This document shows, in pieces, positions 7,765 to 13,695 of a stretch of DNA of 29,830 bases. Position numbers and translations under genes: made by a program. Numbering within the stretch: the first letter of the stretch is position 1; each line of letters starts with the position of its first letter. The notes under the pieces are model-generated. The model searched no databases. It saw only the letters and a program-made list of their open reading frames with translations, and was not told the DNA's origin. The stretch is from IMG/VR virus record IMGVR_UViG_3300037193_001542, positions 1 through 29,830 of that record; one strand, 5' to 3'. This DNA comes from a virus.

Positions 7765-7919
7765 CGGCGGTTGCCGGTTCGTTTACTACCCAGCCCTATC
7801 CCCTTTTCCCGCTCGGCAGTGGATAAGATATGTTATCCCCTGAATTTTTAATATATAAGTTTACACTCGCGAGGGGAAGGGGGTATAGGGTCGGGTAGTA
7901 AATGAACCGAGAACCGCCG
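7765..7919. repeat. Large imperfect inverted repeat, candidate replication origin
   Basis: Bases 7766-7810 and the reverse complement of 7919-7875 match at about 37 of 45 positions. Another four or so base pairs extend inward with one bulge. Four of the eight mismatches become G-U pairs in a rightward RNA. The central 60 bases hold TTATCCACT on the minus strand (7826-7818), which matches the DnaA box TTATCCACA at 8 of 9 positions. TTATCCCCTG follows on the plus strand at 7833-7842, and then the AT-rich run 7842-7863. Together these look like an initiator-bound, easily melted origin. A cruciform, a structured RNA, or a MITE-like insertion with long terminal inverted repeats are alternatives; I see no target-site duplication. 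Confidence 0.6.
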
Positions 7920-7964
7920 CTCTTGTCGGGTCTACTGAAGTCTTGTGAGCGAGGGCTTGACTCC

Positions 7965-7993
7965 TTGAACCCCGGGGAATATGGTGGCATATT
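7965..7993 (+). promoter_or_regulatory. Rightward promoter with overlapping dyad
   Basis: TTGAAC, a 17-base spacer and CATATT (7988-7993). The spacer contains CCCGGGGAATATG. Together with the -10 region (CATATTCCGGG) it forms an imperfect inverted repeat, so a dimeric protein bound there would cover the promoter. The spacer motif CCCCGGGAATAT recurs in promoter-like sites at 18578 and 24217. The leader to the gene at 8055 would be about 55 bases. Confidence 0.6.
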
Positions 7994-8054
7994 CCGGGTG
8001 GAGTTGCGCATAGTCTTCCGCCCGTCCCATTGTCAACCCTGGAGAGCCCCCACA

Positions 8055-8504
8055 ATGAAAAGTTCTGAATTGCTCCTTCTGCAGGACGTCTGGCGCAAGG
8101 CCTATGCCAAGGGCTCGATGAACATCGAGTTCAAGTCCAAGGCAGGCGCTGTCCGCGCTCGGATGCAGCTGTATAATGCGGTGAACAAGATCAAGCGGGG
8201 CTCCGAGGTCGCAGACGTCCCGCTAGCCAGGGCTGCAGAGGAACTCGAGATCGTCTGGGTCAACGACACCACGATTCGCCTGCAAAAGCGAGCAGAAAGC
8301 GACATGATGCAGGGGCTGATGGCTGCAGTTGGGCAATCCGTGGAGGAATATCAGGACCCCGAAATGCTCGAAGCCTCCGATCGCCTGCTGAGGGACCTGG
8401 AGCGCCAAGGGCTCATGAGTTCCGCGCCTGCGCCCGCGCCGACCGAGGATTCGCGGCCCGCTTTCGAACACCAGGCCAATCCGTTCTTCCCCAAGCGAGG
8501 CTGA
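8055..8504 (+). CDS. Hypothetical early protein
   Basis: A 149-residue protein beginning MKSSELLLLQDVWRKAY. The N-terminal 70 residues are helical and basic (NIEFKSKAGAVRARMQLYNAVNKIKRG). An acidic middle part follows, and then a Pro/Ala/Ser-rich C-terminus ending NPFFPKRG. The basic N-terminal region could bind nucleic acid, but no family is recognised. GGAG lies upstream of the ATG at a somewhat long spacing. An upstream in-frame extension would run through the promoter region and is rejected. It is first in a two-gene unit with the next gene. Confidence 0.75.
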   Translation: MKSSELLLLQDVWRKAYAKGSMNIEFKSKAGAVRARMQLYNAVNKIKRGSEVADVPLARAAEELEIVWVNDTTIRLQKRAESDMMQGLMAAVGQSVEEYQDPEMLEASDRLLRDLERQGLMSSAPAPAPTEDSRPAFEHQANPFFPKRG

Positions 8505-8506
8505 GC

Positions 8507-8812
8507 ATGGCCAAGTGGCGATTGCGTGATCCGGGTTCGTTTCCGCCGTCCTTCCATGACGCCATGCGGGCCGGGGAAGGGAAGGACAAGCTGGTGGTCC
8601 GCCGGTTTACCGAAGCCTCGATACGCGCGGATGCCGAGGACTTTCGCATTTTCCGCTTCTCCCTCCGCCATCACCCTGCACACAGCACGGCAGCTTGGGA
8701 AACGAAACTCAAGCACCGCACGCGAGTGGCCTGGAATCCGCTCAACAGGCAGTGGGAACTCCTGCTCACAAGCCGACGGTCGGTGTTGGAAGACATCGTG
8801 AAAATGGAATAA
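8507..8812 (+). CDS. Hypothetical small protein
   Basis: A 101-residue basic protein (MAKWRLRDPGSFPPSFHDAMRAGEG) with many Arg, His and Trp residues and the end DIVKME. It starts 2 bases after the preceding stop, so the two genes are probably co-transcribed. Part of the sequence (VRRFTEASIRADAEDFRIFRFSL) suggests a mixed alpha/beta fold. No family recognised. Confidence 0.7.
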   Translation: MAKWRLRDPGSFPPSFHDAMRAGEGKDKLVVRRFTEASIRADAEDFRIFRFSLRHHPAHSTAAWETKLKHRTRVAWNPLNRQWELLLTSRRSVLEDIVKME

Positions 8813-8829
8813 TTACTTGGCGATTTTTG

Positions 8830-8858
8830 TTGACAGCCCTCCGGGGCTGACGCACACT
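8830..8858 (+). promoter_or_regulatory. Rightward promoter candidate
   Basis: A perfect TTGACA (8830-8835) with a 17-base spacer to CACACT (3 of 6). The spacer contains a small dyad, AGCCC-TCCG-GGGCT. It lies just after the preceding stop codon and about 110 bases before the GTG start at 8945. Confidence 0.5.
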
Positions 8859-8888
8859 CTATCCATGCGCCGCGCATTGCGGATTCCT

Positions 8889-8921
8889 GGGCGGTCCCGC
8901 TAGGCGCATTCAAGACCGCCC
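8889..8921 (+). promoter_or_regulatory. Leader hairpin before gene 8945
   Basis: GGGCGGTC (8889-8896) and GACCGCCC (8914-8921) form a perfect 8-bp stem with a 17-base loop. It is followed after 14 bases by AAGGAG and the GTG start. No T-run follows, so this is a leader structure rather than a terminator. Confidence 0.6.
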
Positions 8922-8944
8922 GCCAACCTTTCAAGGAGCCCAAC

Positions 8945-9511
8945 GTGGCCGAAACGCAAGAAACCGCCGGCAAGGCGAAGACCGAAGTGGAAACCGTGAC
9001 CATGTCCGACGGTCGGGCAGTCGACTTCGCCGGCAAGAAGAAGCTGATCAAGGAGAGCCTCCAGACCCCCGACGGCAAGATCGCCGTCCGCATGGACTTC
9101 CGCAATGGCCAGACGCGCCTGTTCCCGATCCCCGACGCCCTGCTGGCCAAGTTCGCGGCCCACGGCGCCGAGCAGAAGCTGGGTGACGAGATCGCCGGCC
9201 TGAACGACCTGGACGACGCCGTCCTGGCCGTGGACGAGCTGATGGAACGCCTGGGTCGCGGCGAGTGGAACGTCGCTCGCGAAGGCAACGGCCTGGCCGG
9301 CACCAGCGTCCTGGCCCGTGCGCTCGCCGAGGTGCAGGGCGTGGACATCGAGAAGGTCAAGACCTTCCTGAAGACCAAGTCCCAGGCCGAGAAGATCGCC
9401 CTGCGCAACAACCCCCGCGTCAAGCCTGTGGTCGAGCGCATCGAGGCCGAGAAGGCCAACAAGGGCTCGAAGGTGGACACCGACGCCATGCTGGGCGAGC
9501 TGTCGGCCTAA
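8945..9511 (+). CDS. Conserved early phage protein, paralogue of the gene at 6868
   Basis: A 188-residue protein starting at GTG, with AAGGAG 6 bases upstream. N-terminal part: 'VTMSDGRAVDFAGKKKLIKES' then 'VRMDFRNGQTRLFPIP', which looks like a small beta-rich domain. Then comes a helical part (LAKFAAHGAEQKLGDEIAG) and the block shared with the gene at 6868 (MERLGRGEWNVAR, EKIALRNNPRVKP). It closes with the tail VDTDAMLGELSA. Codon use is extremely GC-rich at third positions, which suggests high expression. It has its own promoter and hairpins. The function is unknown; abundance and the acidic tail suggest a DNA- or protein-binding accessory role (inference). Confidence 0.88.
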   Translation: MAETQETAGKAKTEVETVTMSDGRAVDFAGKKKLIKESLQTPDGKIAVRMDFRNGQTRLFPIPDALLAKFAAHGAEQKLGDEIAGLNDLDDAVLAVDELMERLGRGEWNVAREGNGLAGTSVLARALAEVQGVDIEKVKTFLKTKSQAEKIALRNNPRVKPVVERIEAEKANKGSKVDTDAMLGELSA

Positions 9512-9587
9512 CGCTCCGCGTTTCCCTGCCAGGTGGGATCAGACCTGGCCTGTCCCGCGCGTTGGTCAGAAGCAAAGACGCGGCATT

Positions 9588-9624
9588 CAACCCCCGGTCC
9601 TGGGTAGCCTCCAGCCGGGGGTTG
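9588..9624 (+). terminator. Strong intergenic hairpin, possible terminator
   Basis: CAACCCCCGG (9588-9597) pairs perfectly with CCGGGGGTTG (9615-9624), and CTGG/CCAG extend the stem inside. It lies between the stop at 9511 and the promoter at 9676, where a terminator would be expected. There is no T-run, so it may instead protect the 3' end of the upstream transcript. Confidence 0.55.
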
Positions 9625-9675
9625 GTGCTTCAGCGGACACATGCGCAGTGTTTACGCTAGCTCATCATTACTTGA

Positions 9676-9704
9676 TTGACACTCCCCCGGGATTATGCGA
9701 GAAT
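9676..9704 (+). promoter_or_regulatory. Rightward promoter sharing a block with the late promoter
   Basis: TTGACA (9676-9681), a 17-base spacer and GAGAAT (9699-9704), followed by AATGGTCGGGG. The spacer ends CCGGGATTATGC. From GGGATTATGC through the -10 to GGGG the sequence matches the leftward promoter at 6427-6401 at all positions but one. Transcription would begin near 9711 and enter the small-gene cluster. Confidence 0.75.
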
Positions 9705-9728
9705 AATGGTCGGGGGTTACTTGTTTCA

Positions 9729-9747
9729 CCTGGGAGCGGTTCCCAGG
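9729..9747 (+). promoter_or_regulatory. Leader hairpin before gene 9779
   Basis: CCTGGGA and TCCCAGG form a perfect 7-bp stem around GCGGT. It sits in the predicted 5' leader, about 20 bases after the start of transcription. The following ribosome binding site is GGAGGCTAC, a sequence repeated before the genes at 10271 and 11743. Confidence 0.6.
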
Positions 9748-9778
9748 CGGCAAACCCCTCAGTCAAGGAGGCTACCCT

Positions 9779-9991
9779 ATGACCCTGATCGTCGAGGCCA
9801 AGAACAAGGCCGAACTCAAGACCAAGCTCGAAGCGGGCTGCGCGATTCTGAACCCCACTCCCTGGGGTACGGAATTCAAACTCTCCCAGGACGTGCCGAT
9901 CGGCTTCCGCGAACCTGTCGTCCTGGACCCGGCCACTCGCCGGCGGGTCGCGCAGATCGAGAAGACCGCCACGGGCTGGAAGGTGAAGTGA
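9779..9991 (+). CDS. Small early protein
   Basis: A 70-residue protein (MTLIVEAKNKAELKTKLEAG) with a short N-terminal helix and a beta-like C-terminal half (TEFKLSQDVPIGFREPVVLD, then RRRVAQIEKTATGWKVK). AAGGAGG lies 7 bases upstream. It is the first gene of the unit driven by the promoter at 9676. Its stop overlaps the next start (TGATG), so the two are translationally coupled. No family recognised. Confidence 0.8.
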   Translation: MTLIVEAKNKAELKTKLEAGCAILNPTPWGTEFKLSQDVPIGFREPVVLDPATRRRVAQIEKTATGWKVK

Positions 9992-10200
9992 TGGACCAGC
10001 CCCAACTCTACGAAACCACTGTCCTGCGCAAGCCCGATGGCCGCATTCAGGCTTGGATTCGCCACAGCATGATCTTCATGGACGAAATGAAGGTCCGCGC
10101 CTATACCGCATTCGTCTGGAACTACGGCATGGATCACAGCCTGATGATGGACGACTTCGGCAACCTCTTCGGCGCGGACGTCCACGCCCTGCTCAGCTAG
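9991..10200 (+). CDS. Small early protein
   Basis: A 69-residue protein (MDQPQLYETTVLRKPDGRIQ) rich in Met, Asp and aromatic residues, ending FGADVHALLS. Its ATG overlaps the previous stop. A longer frame from upstream would read through the previous gene and is rejected. Unknown function. Confidence 0.75.
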   Translation: MDQPQLYETTVLRKPDGRIQAWIRHSMIFMDEMKVRAYTAFVWNYGMDHSLMMDDFGNLFGADVHALLS

Positions 10201-10210
10201 TCCCGCGCGC

Positions 10211-10250
10211 GCAAGCCTAGTGACAGTGGGCTTGCCGAGCGATCCTGCTC
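10211..10250 (+). promoter_or_regulatory. Tandem-hairpin leader, copy 1
   Basis: Hairpin 1 has GCAAGCC (10211-10217) and GGCTTGC (10229-10235) around an 11-base loop TAGTGACAGTG. Hairpin 2 has GAGC and GCTC (10237-10250) around GATCCT. TGGAGGCTAC then serves as the ribosome binding site. The same order, loop sequence and ribosome binding site recur at 11683-11724 with different stem bases, so pairing rather than sequence is kept. It is probably a regulatory or processing RNA element. Confidence 0.65.
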
Positions 10251-10270
10251 ATAACCTGGAGGCTACCCAG

Positions 10271-10642
10271 ATGGCAAACGCCAACATCAAACGCACCTTC
10301 ACCAGCGAGCGCTGGGGCGAGGTCACGATCCACGCAACCAAGTACGCCAACAACGGCGCACTGGCAGTTCAGCTGACCAGCATGGGGGATTTCGGCCCCG
10401 AACCGCTGACCACTCTCAGCGTCAACATGGCCCATGGCCAGAACGCGGAGAGCAAGGACCTTCCCGAAGGCTGCTTCTACGCCAAGGACTGGTCGGAGAA
10501 CGAAGAGCTGGCGCACGAGGCAGCGGCTTCGGGCTGGTTCAAGTTCCGAGACGACATCCCGCCAGCGATCAGCGGTTACGTCTGCGCCGAAGCGTGGGAG
10601 CTGCTCGATGAGCAGGGCGAAGGTTTCCGCCTGGAGTTCTGA
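10271..10642 (+). CDS. Hypothetical early protein
   Basis: A 123-residue protein (MANANIKRTFTSERWGEVTI) with a beta-rich N-terminal half and an acidic helical C-terminal half (SENEELAHEAAASGWFKF, then CAEAWELLDEQGEGFRLEF). The start was chosen by the family-like N-terminus and GGAGG 10 bases upstream. It follows the first tandem-hairpin leader and begins a run of closely spaced genes to 11677. Unknown function. Confidence 0.8.
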   Translation: MANANIKRTFTSERWGEVTIHATKYANNGALAVQLTSMGDFGPEPLTTLSVNMAHGQNAESKDLPEGCFYAKDWSENEELAHEAAASGWFKFRDDIPPAISGYVCAEAWELLDEQGEGFRLEF

Positions 10643-10643
10643 C

Positions 10644-10832
10644 ATGACCATCCTTCGAGTCGAACAAGACGGCGCCGACTTCTACGACGCTGACCAGCAC
10701 GTACTGATCGAGCGCATCGAAGCCCCCTTCGTGCGGCGCAATGACTGGTACTCTCTCGAAGCTGCGCAAGAGGCTGCAGCGGAGTTCAGCAAGCGGCACC
10801 CCGAAGCTGTGTTTGTGGCGTTTGGAGACTGA
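10644..10832 (+). CDS. Small hypothetical protein
   Basis: A 62-residue protein (MTILRVEQDGADFYDADQHV) with a beta-hairpin-like start and a helical end (EAAQEAAAEFSKRHPEAV). It begins one base after the preceding stop codon. No strong ribosome binding site is seen, so coupled translation is likely. No family recognised. Confidence 0.7.
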   Translation: MTILRVEQDGADFYDADQHVLIERIEAPFVRRNDWYSLEAAQEAAAEFSKRHPEAVFVAFGD

Positions 10833-10834
10833 CC

Positions 10835-11119
10835 ATGACCTTCCATCCAGTCATCCCCAACGCAGTCCTCTATGACTCCGAGGACTTCATCGTCTGCGGC
10901 CCCGAGGATGGATACACCAAGTCCCAGTGGGCTTTCGAGGTCGTCCGCAAGAAGGCTGATCCCCGGCCGCTCGCAGTCTTCCTCCACGGCGCCTCTGCCC
11001 TGGCCTTCGCCGACCGGATCGCAGCCTGGCAGGCCAACACCCCCGAGCGCGAGGAAGTCGAAGCCTACCTCGATCGCCTGACCCAGCTCGGTGTTCATCC
11101 CCTTCGCGCGGACCACTGA
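10835..11119 (+). CDS. Hypothetical early protein
   Basis: A 94-residue protein (MTFHPVIPNAVLYDSEDFIV) that starts 2 bases after the previous stop. The middle is hydrophobic (LAVFLHGASALAFADRIAAW) and the C-terminal part is a charged helix (TPEREEVEAYLDRLTQLG). Not recognised. Confidence 0.72.
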   Translation: MTFHPVIPNAVLYDSEDFIVCGPEDGYTKSQWAFEVVRKKADPRPLAVFLHGASALAFADRIAAWQANTPEREEVEAYLDRLTQLGVHPLRADH

Positions 11120-11120
11120 C

Positions 11121-11384
11121 ATGGCCAAACGCAACAACAAGAAGCCCCTTCGCCGGTATGGTGTGATGTATTTCCGCCAGGGCGTGCGCAAGTGGGAGAA
11201 CCCCGATACCTGGGGGAGCATGGAGCTGCTGGAGAACGCCTACGGGCGCGCAGCCCAGCACGTCGCTCGCAGCGATCTTCTGCCTGGGGAGTACCGGCAG
11301 GCAGTGGTTTACGACCGCCATCATGGTCGGATTGTCAGAGCCTACACCCGCACGGCGGAAGGCATTTCGATTAAGGACTACTAA
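11121..11384 (+). CDS. Small basic early protein
   Basis: An 87-residue basic protein (MAKRNNKKPLRRYGVMYFRQ) with many Arg, Lys and Tyr residues; binding to nucleic acid is possible. It starts one base after the previous stop. The C-terminus is beta-like (RQAVVYDRHHGRIVRAYTRT). Not recognised. Confidence 0.72.
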   Translation: MAKRNNKKPLRRYGVMYFRQGVRKWENPDTWGSMELLENAYGRAAQHVARSDLLPGEYRQAVVYDRHHGRIVRAYTRTAEGISIKDY

Positions 11385-11386
11385 GC

Positions 11387-11677
11387 ATGGAAAACCCTCG
11401 CATCGAGAACTGGGGCATCGTGTCCCTGGACTTCAACCCCTACCAGCCGCCCGAGGCGCAGGCCAAGGGCCTGGCGGGCACGGTCTTCGGCCACCCGGAG
11501 TTCCCCGACGGCGCAGACATCACGACCTCCGCGATCCAGGGCGTCCGCACCGAAGGCGACCACATCTTCGTCCAGACTCGCTCGCGGGAATACCTGCTCG
11601 GCGTGGTCAACCCGGCCTATGAAGAGCAGTACCCCAACGCGCGCCAGCGCGTGGTGAACCAGCTCAAGAAGGTCTGA
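11387..11677 (+). CDS. Hypothetical early protein
   Basis: A 96-residue protein (MENPRIENWGIVSLDFNPYQ) predicted to be mostly beta strand (GDHIFVQTRSREYLLGVVNP) with a basic C-terminal helix (NARQRVVNQLKKV). It starts 2 bases after the previous stop and is the last gene before the second tandem-hairpin leader. The type resembles small phage proteins of unknown function. Confidence 0.78.
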   Translation: MENPRIENWGIVSLDFNPYQPPEAQAKGLAGTVFGHPEFPDGADITTSAIQGVRTEGDHIFVQTRSREYLLGVVNPAYEEQYPNARQRVVNQLKKV

Positions 11678-11682
11678 CCAGA

Positions 11683-11724
11683 CTGCAGCCTCGTGACAGG
11701 GGGCTGTGGCCTGGGTTGACCAGG
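11683..11724 (+). promoter_or_regulatory. Tandem-hairpin leader, copy 2
   Basis: Hairpin 1 has CTGCAGCC (11683-11690) and GGCTGTGG (11702-11709), with two G-U pairs, around the 11-base loop TCGTGACAGGG. Hairpin 2 has CCTGG and CCAGG (11710-11724) around GTTGA. TGGAGGCTAC follows as ribosome binding site. The loop differs from copy 1 at 2 of 11 positions, while the stems differ with pairing kept. Confidence 0.65.
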
Positions 11725-11742
11725 ATTTGGAGGCTACAACCA

Positions 11743-12294
11743 ATGAACTTGAACGATTTGCCAGACGGCAACGACCTGCTCGCCGACTTGCAGGAATCCA
11801 TCCCGCAGGGCGTGCCCAATGACACAGGCTATCGTCGGCGCGCGACTGACGCAGTCACCGAGGACACCGAACTCGACAGCCTCGACGCCCTGCTCCAGGA
11901 ATCCGTCGGCGCTCGGGAAGCCGAGGATCAGTACAAGCTCGACCGGGCGGCTGCCAAGCGCGGGTTCAGCGGGATGTCGAAGGAGGAAGTCGACTTCTGC
12001 AACTCCCGCATGCACGCCTTCGAAATGGCCAGGGTCTGGACGCCCACCCACGCCATCGGGGTCTGGCAGCGGTTCTGCTGCACGAACTGCGATCAGAAGC
12101 GCATGGTCTTCAGCCGGTACATGGAGCACCACCAGTCCCGGGTGAACCCCAGCACCCATCGCTGGGTCACGGTCAAGGAGACGAAGATGGAAGCCACGCC
12201 GGTTCGAGAGGACCGCGAGGTTCCGACCTGTCCTCGCTGCAGCGAGTGGGCCCTCGATCCCAGGGACATGGCCGAACTCAAGGAGGTGCTGTGA
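11743..12294 (+). CDS. Zinc-ribbon-containing hypothetical protein
   Basis: A 183-residue protein (MNLNDLPDGNDLLADLQESI). The first half is acidic and helical. The second half has CCTNC and CPRC pairs spaced about 60 residues apart, consistent with one zinc ribbon, with a Lys/Arg/His-rich segment between. GGAGG lies 10 bases upstream. Its stop overlaps the GTG of the next gene. A nucleic-acid-binding role is possible but not shown. Confidence 0.8.
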   Translation: MNLNDLPDGNDLLADLQESIPQGVPNDTGYRRRATDAVTEDTELDSLDALLQESVGAREAEDQYKLDRAAAKRGFSGMSKEEVDFCNSRMHAFEMARVWTPTHAIGVWQRFCCTNCDQKRMVFSRYMEHHQSRVNPSTHRWVTVKETKMEATPVREDREVPTCPRCSEWALDPRDMAELKEVL

Positions 12295-12506
12295 TCTTCA
12301 CTAAGAATATCTTTCGCGCGCACGGCATCGGGACCGTACTCCTGGGAAAGCACGCGCATCAGCTCCATCGCACCGCTGAGGAAGCCTTGCAGTACGAACT
12401 GATGCAGCATGGGCACCTGGGGGCCATACACAGCATCTTCAACGTCCTGACCGAGGATCAGCAACGTCGTGTCCTCGAACAGCTCGGCTGGAAGGAGGTC
12501 AAGTGA
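12291..12506 (+). CDS. Small hypothetical protein
   Basis: A 71-residue protein starting at a GTG that overlaps the previous stop (GTGA), with AAGGAGG 5 bases upstream. It is helical and His-rich (GKHAHQLHRTAEEALQYELM), ending EQLGWKEVK. The same GTGA arrangement joins it to the next gene. Not recognised. Confidence 0.78.
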   Translation: MIFTKNIFRAHGIGTVLLGKHAHQLHRTAEEALQYELMQHGHLGAIHSIFNVLTEDQQRRVLEQLGWKEVK

Positions 12507-12829
12507 GTTATCGCTTCACCCTGGAAATCTTCCCCGAACCCTGGGCGGAGGCCGGGATCAACCAGTCCCTCGAAATCACCTTCGACTACACTCCCAGCAC
12601 GCCGGACACCTACAGCCGAGATTGGGGCTGGATGCCGGGCGATCCGGACGAAGTCAACTTCCGCGAGATTGCTCTGCTCGGCGGCACGCATCGCTGGGCG
12701 GACTGGACTGACCTCGTTCATGGCCAGCTCTACGACTTGCTCTGGGAACAGTGCCTAGCCTTCGGCAATGAGCAATCCCAAAAGGCTGACCGCGACTACG
12801 ATCCCCCTGACCACGACGACCCTTACTAA
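12503..12829 (+). CDS. Hypothetical early protein
   Basis: A 108-residue acidic protein beginning SYRFTLEIFPEPW after a GTG start. The GTG overlaps the previous stop, and AAGGAGG lies close upstream. It is rich in Trp, Asp and Pro, and the last dozen residues are almost all Asp/Pro/Tyr (DRDYDPPDHDDPY). Such acidic tails occur in DNA-mimic and single-strand-binding proteins, but no specific function can be given. Confidence 0.75.
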   Translation: MSYRFTLEIFPEPWAEAGINQSLEITFDYTPSTPDTYSRDWGWMPGDPDEVNFREIALLGGTHRWADWTDLVHGQLYDLLWEQCLAFGNEQSQKADRDYDPPDHDDPY

Positions 12830-12838
12830 GGAGCCTCC

Positions 12839-13165
12839 ATGCCCACAGTCAATCCGCCCTTGCCCATTCGCATCGCCTCCCGCGAGGAAGGTGGCATCGT
12901 CTTTTGGGAACTGATCCCGAGCAAGCTCGCGTCGGCGAAGCCCAGCGTTGAACAGCAGGTCCTGTTCACGGTGGACAGGGCCTTGCTCGACGAAATGCCC
13001 TGGCTCTTCGACCAGATGAACCTCCTTGCCTACAAGGTCGGGCAGGTCAAGCTCCAGGCGATGGGCTACGTCAGCGCCGTGCAGCAAGTCGGCGCCGCCG
13101 TGGAGCCCCAGCCGGAATCCACCATCATCCTCGACCCCATCGCTGAAAAGAAGCAAGGACACTGA
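12839..13165 (+). CDS. Hypothetical early protein
   Basis: A 108-residue protein (MPTVNPPLPIRIASREEGGI) with a beta-like start and a helical middle (ALLDEMPWLFDQMNLLAYKV). GGAG lies at close spacing (AAGGAGCCTCCATG). It ends EKKQGH and is followed after one base by the next gene. Not recognised. Confidence 0.78.
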   Translation: MPTVNPPLPIRIASREEGGIVFWELIPSKLASAKPSVEQQVLFTVDRALLDEMPWLFDQMNLLAYKVGQVKLQAMGYVSAVQQVGAAVEPQPESTIILDPIAEKKQGH

Positions 13166-13166
13166 C

Positions 13167-13493
13167 ATGCCCAACTCTCCCCGTCCGCAATGCATCATCA
13201 CCGGCTGCGCCCTCTACATCCCCGCCGAAGGCAAGGTCCTGTGGGGTGACCTGCACGAATTCCGTGACCTCTACATCTTCAACGGCGTAGTCAGGAACGA
13301 CGGTTCCGTGGCCTGGACTTACGTCAGTCCCGATCCCGACACCCATTGGGACAAGATGGTGGTGGTCAACCACCTGACCGCTCCCTACTTCGACAAGCGG
13401 GGCATCGTGGTCCTGGCGAAGGAACACTGCGAACTCAATCCCGCTGCCAAGGCCTACCTCGGAGAACACTATGCCCAGACCCCCTCGTGCTGA
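13167..13493 (+). CDS. Hypothetical early protein
   Basis: A 108-residue protein (MPNSPRPQCIITGCALYIPA) that appears beta-rich in its first half (VLWGDLHEFRDLYIFNGVV) and contains three Cys besides a final one. It starts one base after the previous stop and is overlapped by the next gene for 23 bases. AAGGA is upstream. Unknown function. Confidence 0.72.
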   Translation: MPNSPRPQCIITGCALYIPAEGKVLWGDLHEFRDLYIFNGVVRNDGSVAWTYVSPDPDTHWDKMVVVNHLTAPYFDKRGIVVLAKEHCELNPAAKAYLGEHYAQTPSC

Positions 13494-13695
13494 CCGTCCC
13501 CAGGACAAGACCATCAGCCTCCCTACCAGCCTCTGTGGCAAGGTGGACCTCCTTCTGTTCAGCCCCCTCGAAGGCAGGGTCCCGCACGGTGCCTGGGCCA
13601 GGTACATCACCGGGCTGATCGAACAGGACCTGGAACAACGTGCCGCGTTCGTCGAACTTTCGAGGGTGACCCATGACGCCAAGAGCCAAGGATGA
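13471..13695 (+). CDS. Small conserved phage protein, possibly DNA-binding
   Basis: A 74-residue protein (MPRPPRADRPQDKTISLPTS). The pattern 'KTI.LPTS...KVDLLLFSPLEGRVPHGAW' with a following amphipathic helix is one I associate with small phage proteins of ribbon-helix-helix-like appearance. That assignment is tentative. GGAGAA lies upstream. It overlaps both neighbours by about 23 bases in other frames. Confidence 0.72.
   Translation: MPRPPRADRPQDKTISLPTSLCGKVDLLLFSPLEGRVPHGAWARYITGLIEQDLEQRAAFVELSRVTHDAKSQG

Larger units (their letters stand above)
7429..8054. other. Non-coding regulatory/origin-like region
   Basis: This gap of about 625 bases between two plus-strand genes contains, in order, the terminator, a palindrome at 7544-7561, a small hairpin ATGGT-TAGT-ACCAT at 7661-7674, and two copies of GGTCAGC near 7745-7760. 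It continues with the large inverted repeat 7765-7919 with AT-rich centre, and a promoter with dyad at 7965-7993. Short reading frames on both strands cross the inverted repeat but lack ribosome binding sites. The AT-rich core (7842-7863, about 90% A+T) stands out strongly against the GC-rich genome. Confidence 0.7.

Noticed and set aside
7765-7919. MITE-like transposable element
   Set aside because: Arms are long and inverted, but I see no target-site duplication and no transposase; kept only as an alternative explanation.
7583-8011. Short frames on both strands crossing the large inverted repeat
   Set aside because: They give similar peptides only because the arms are inverted copies. Changes between the arms show no codon-position bias, and ribosome binding sites are missing.
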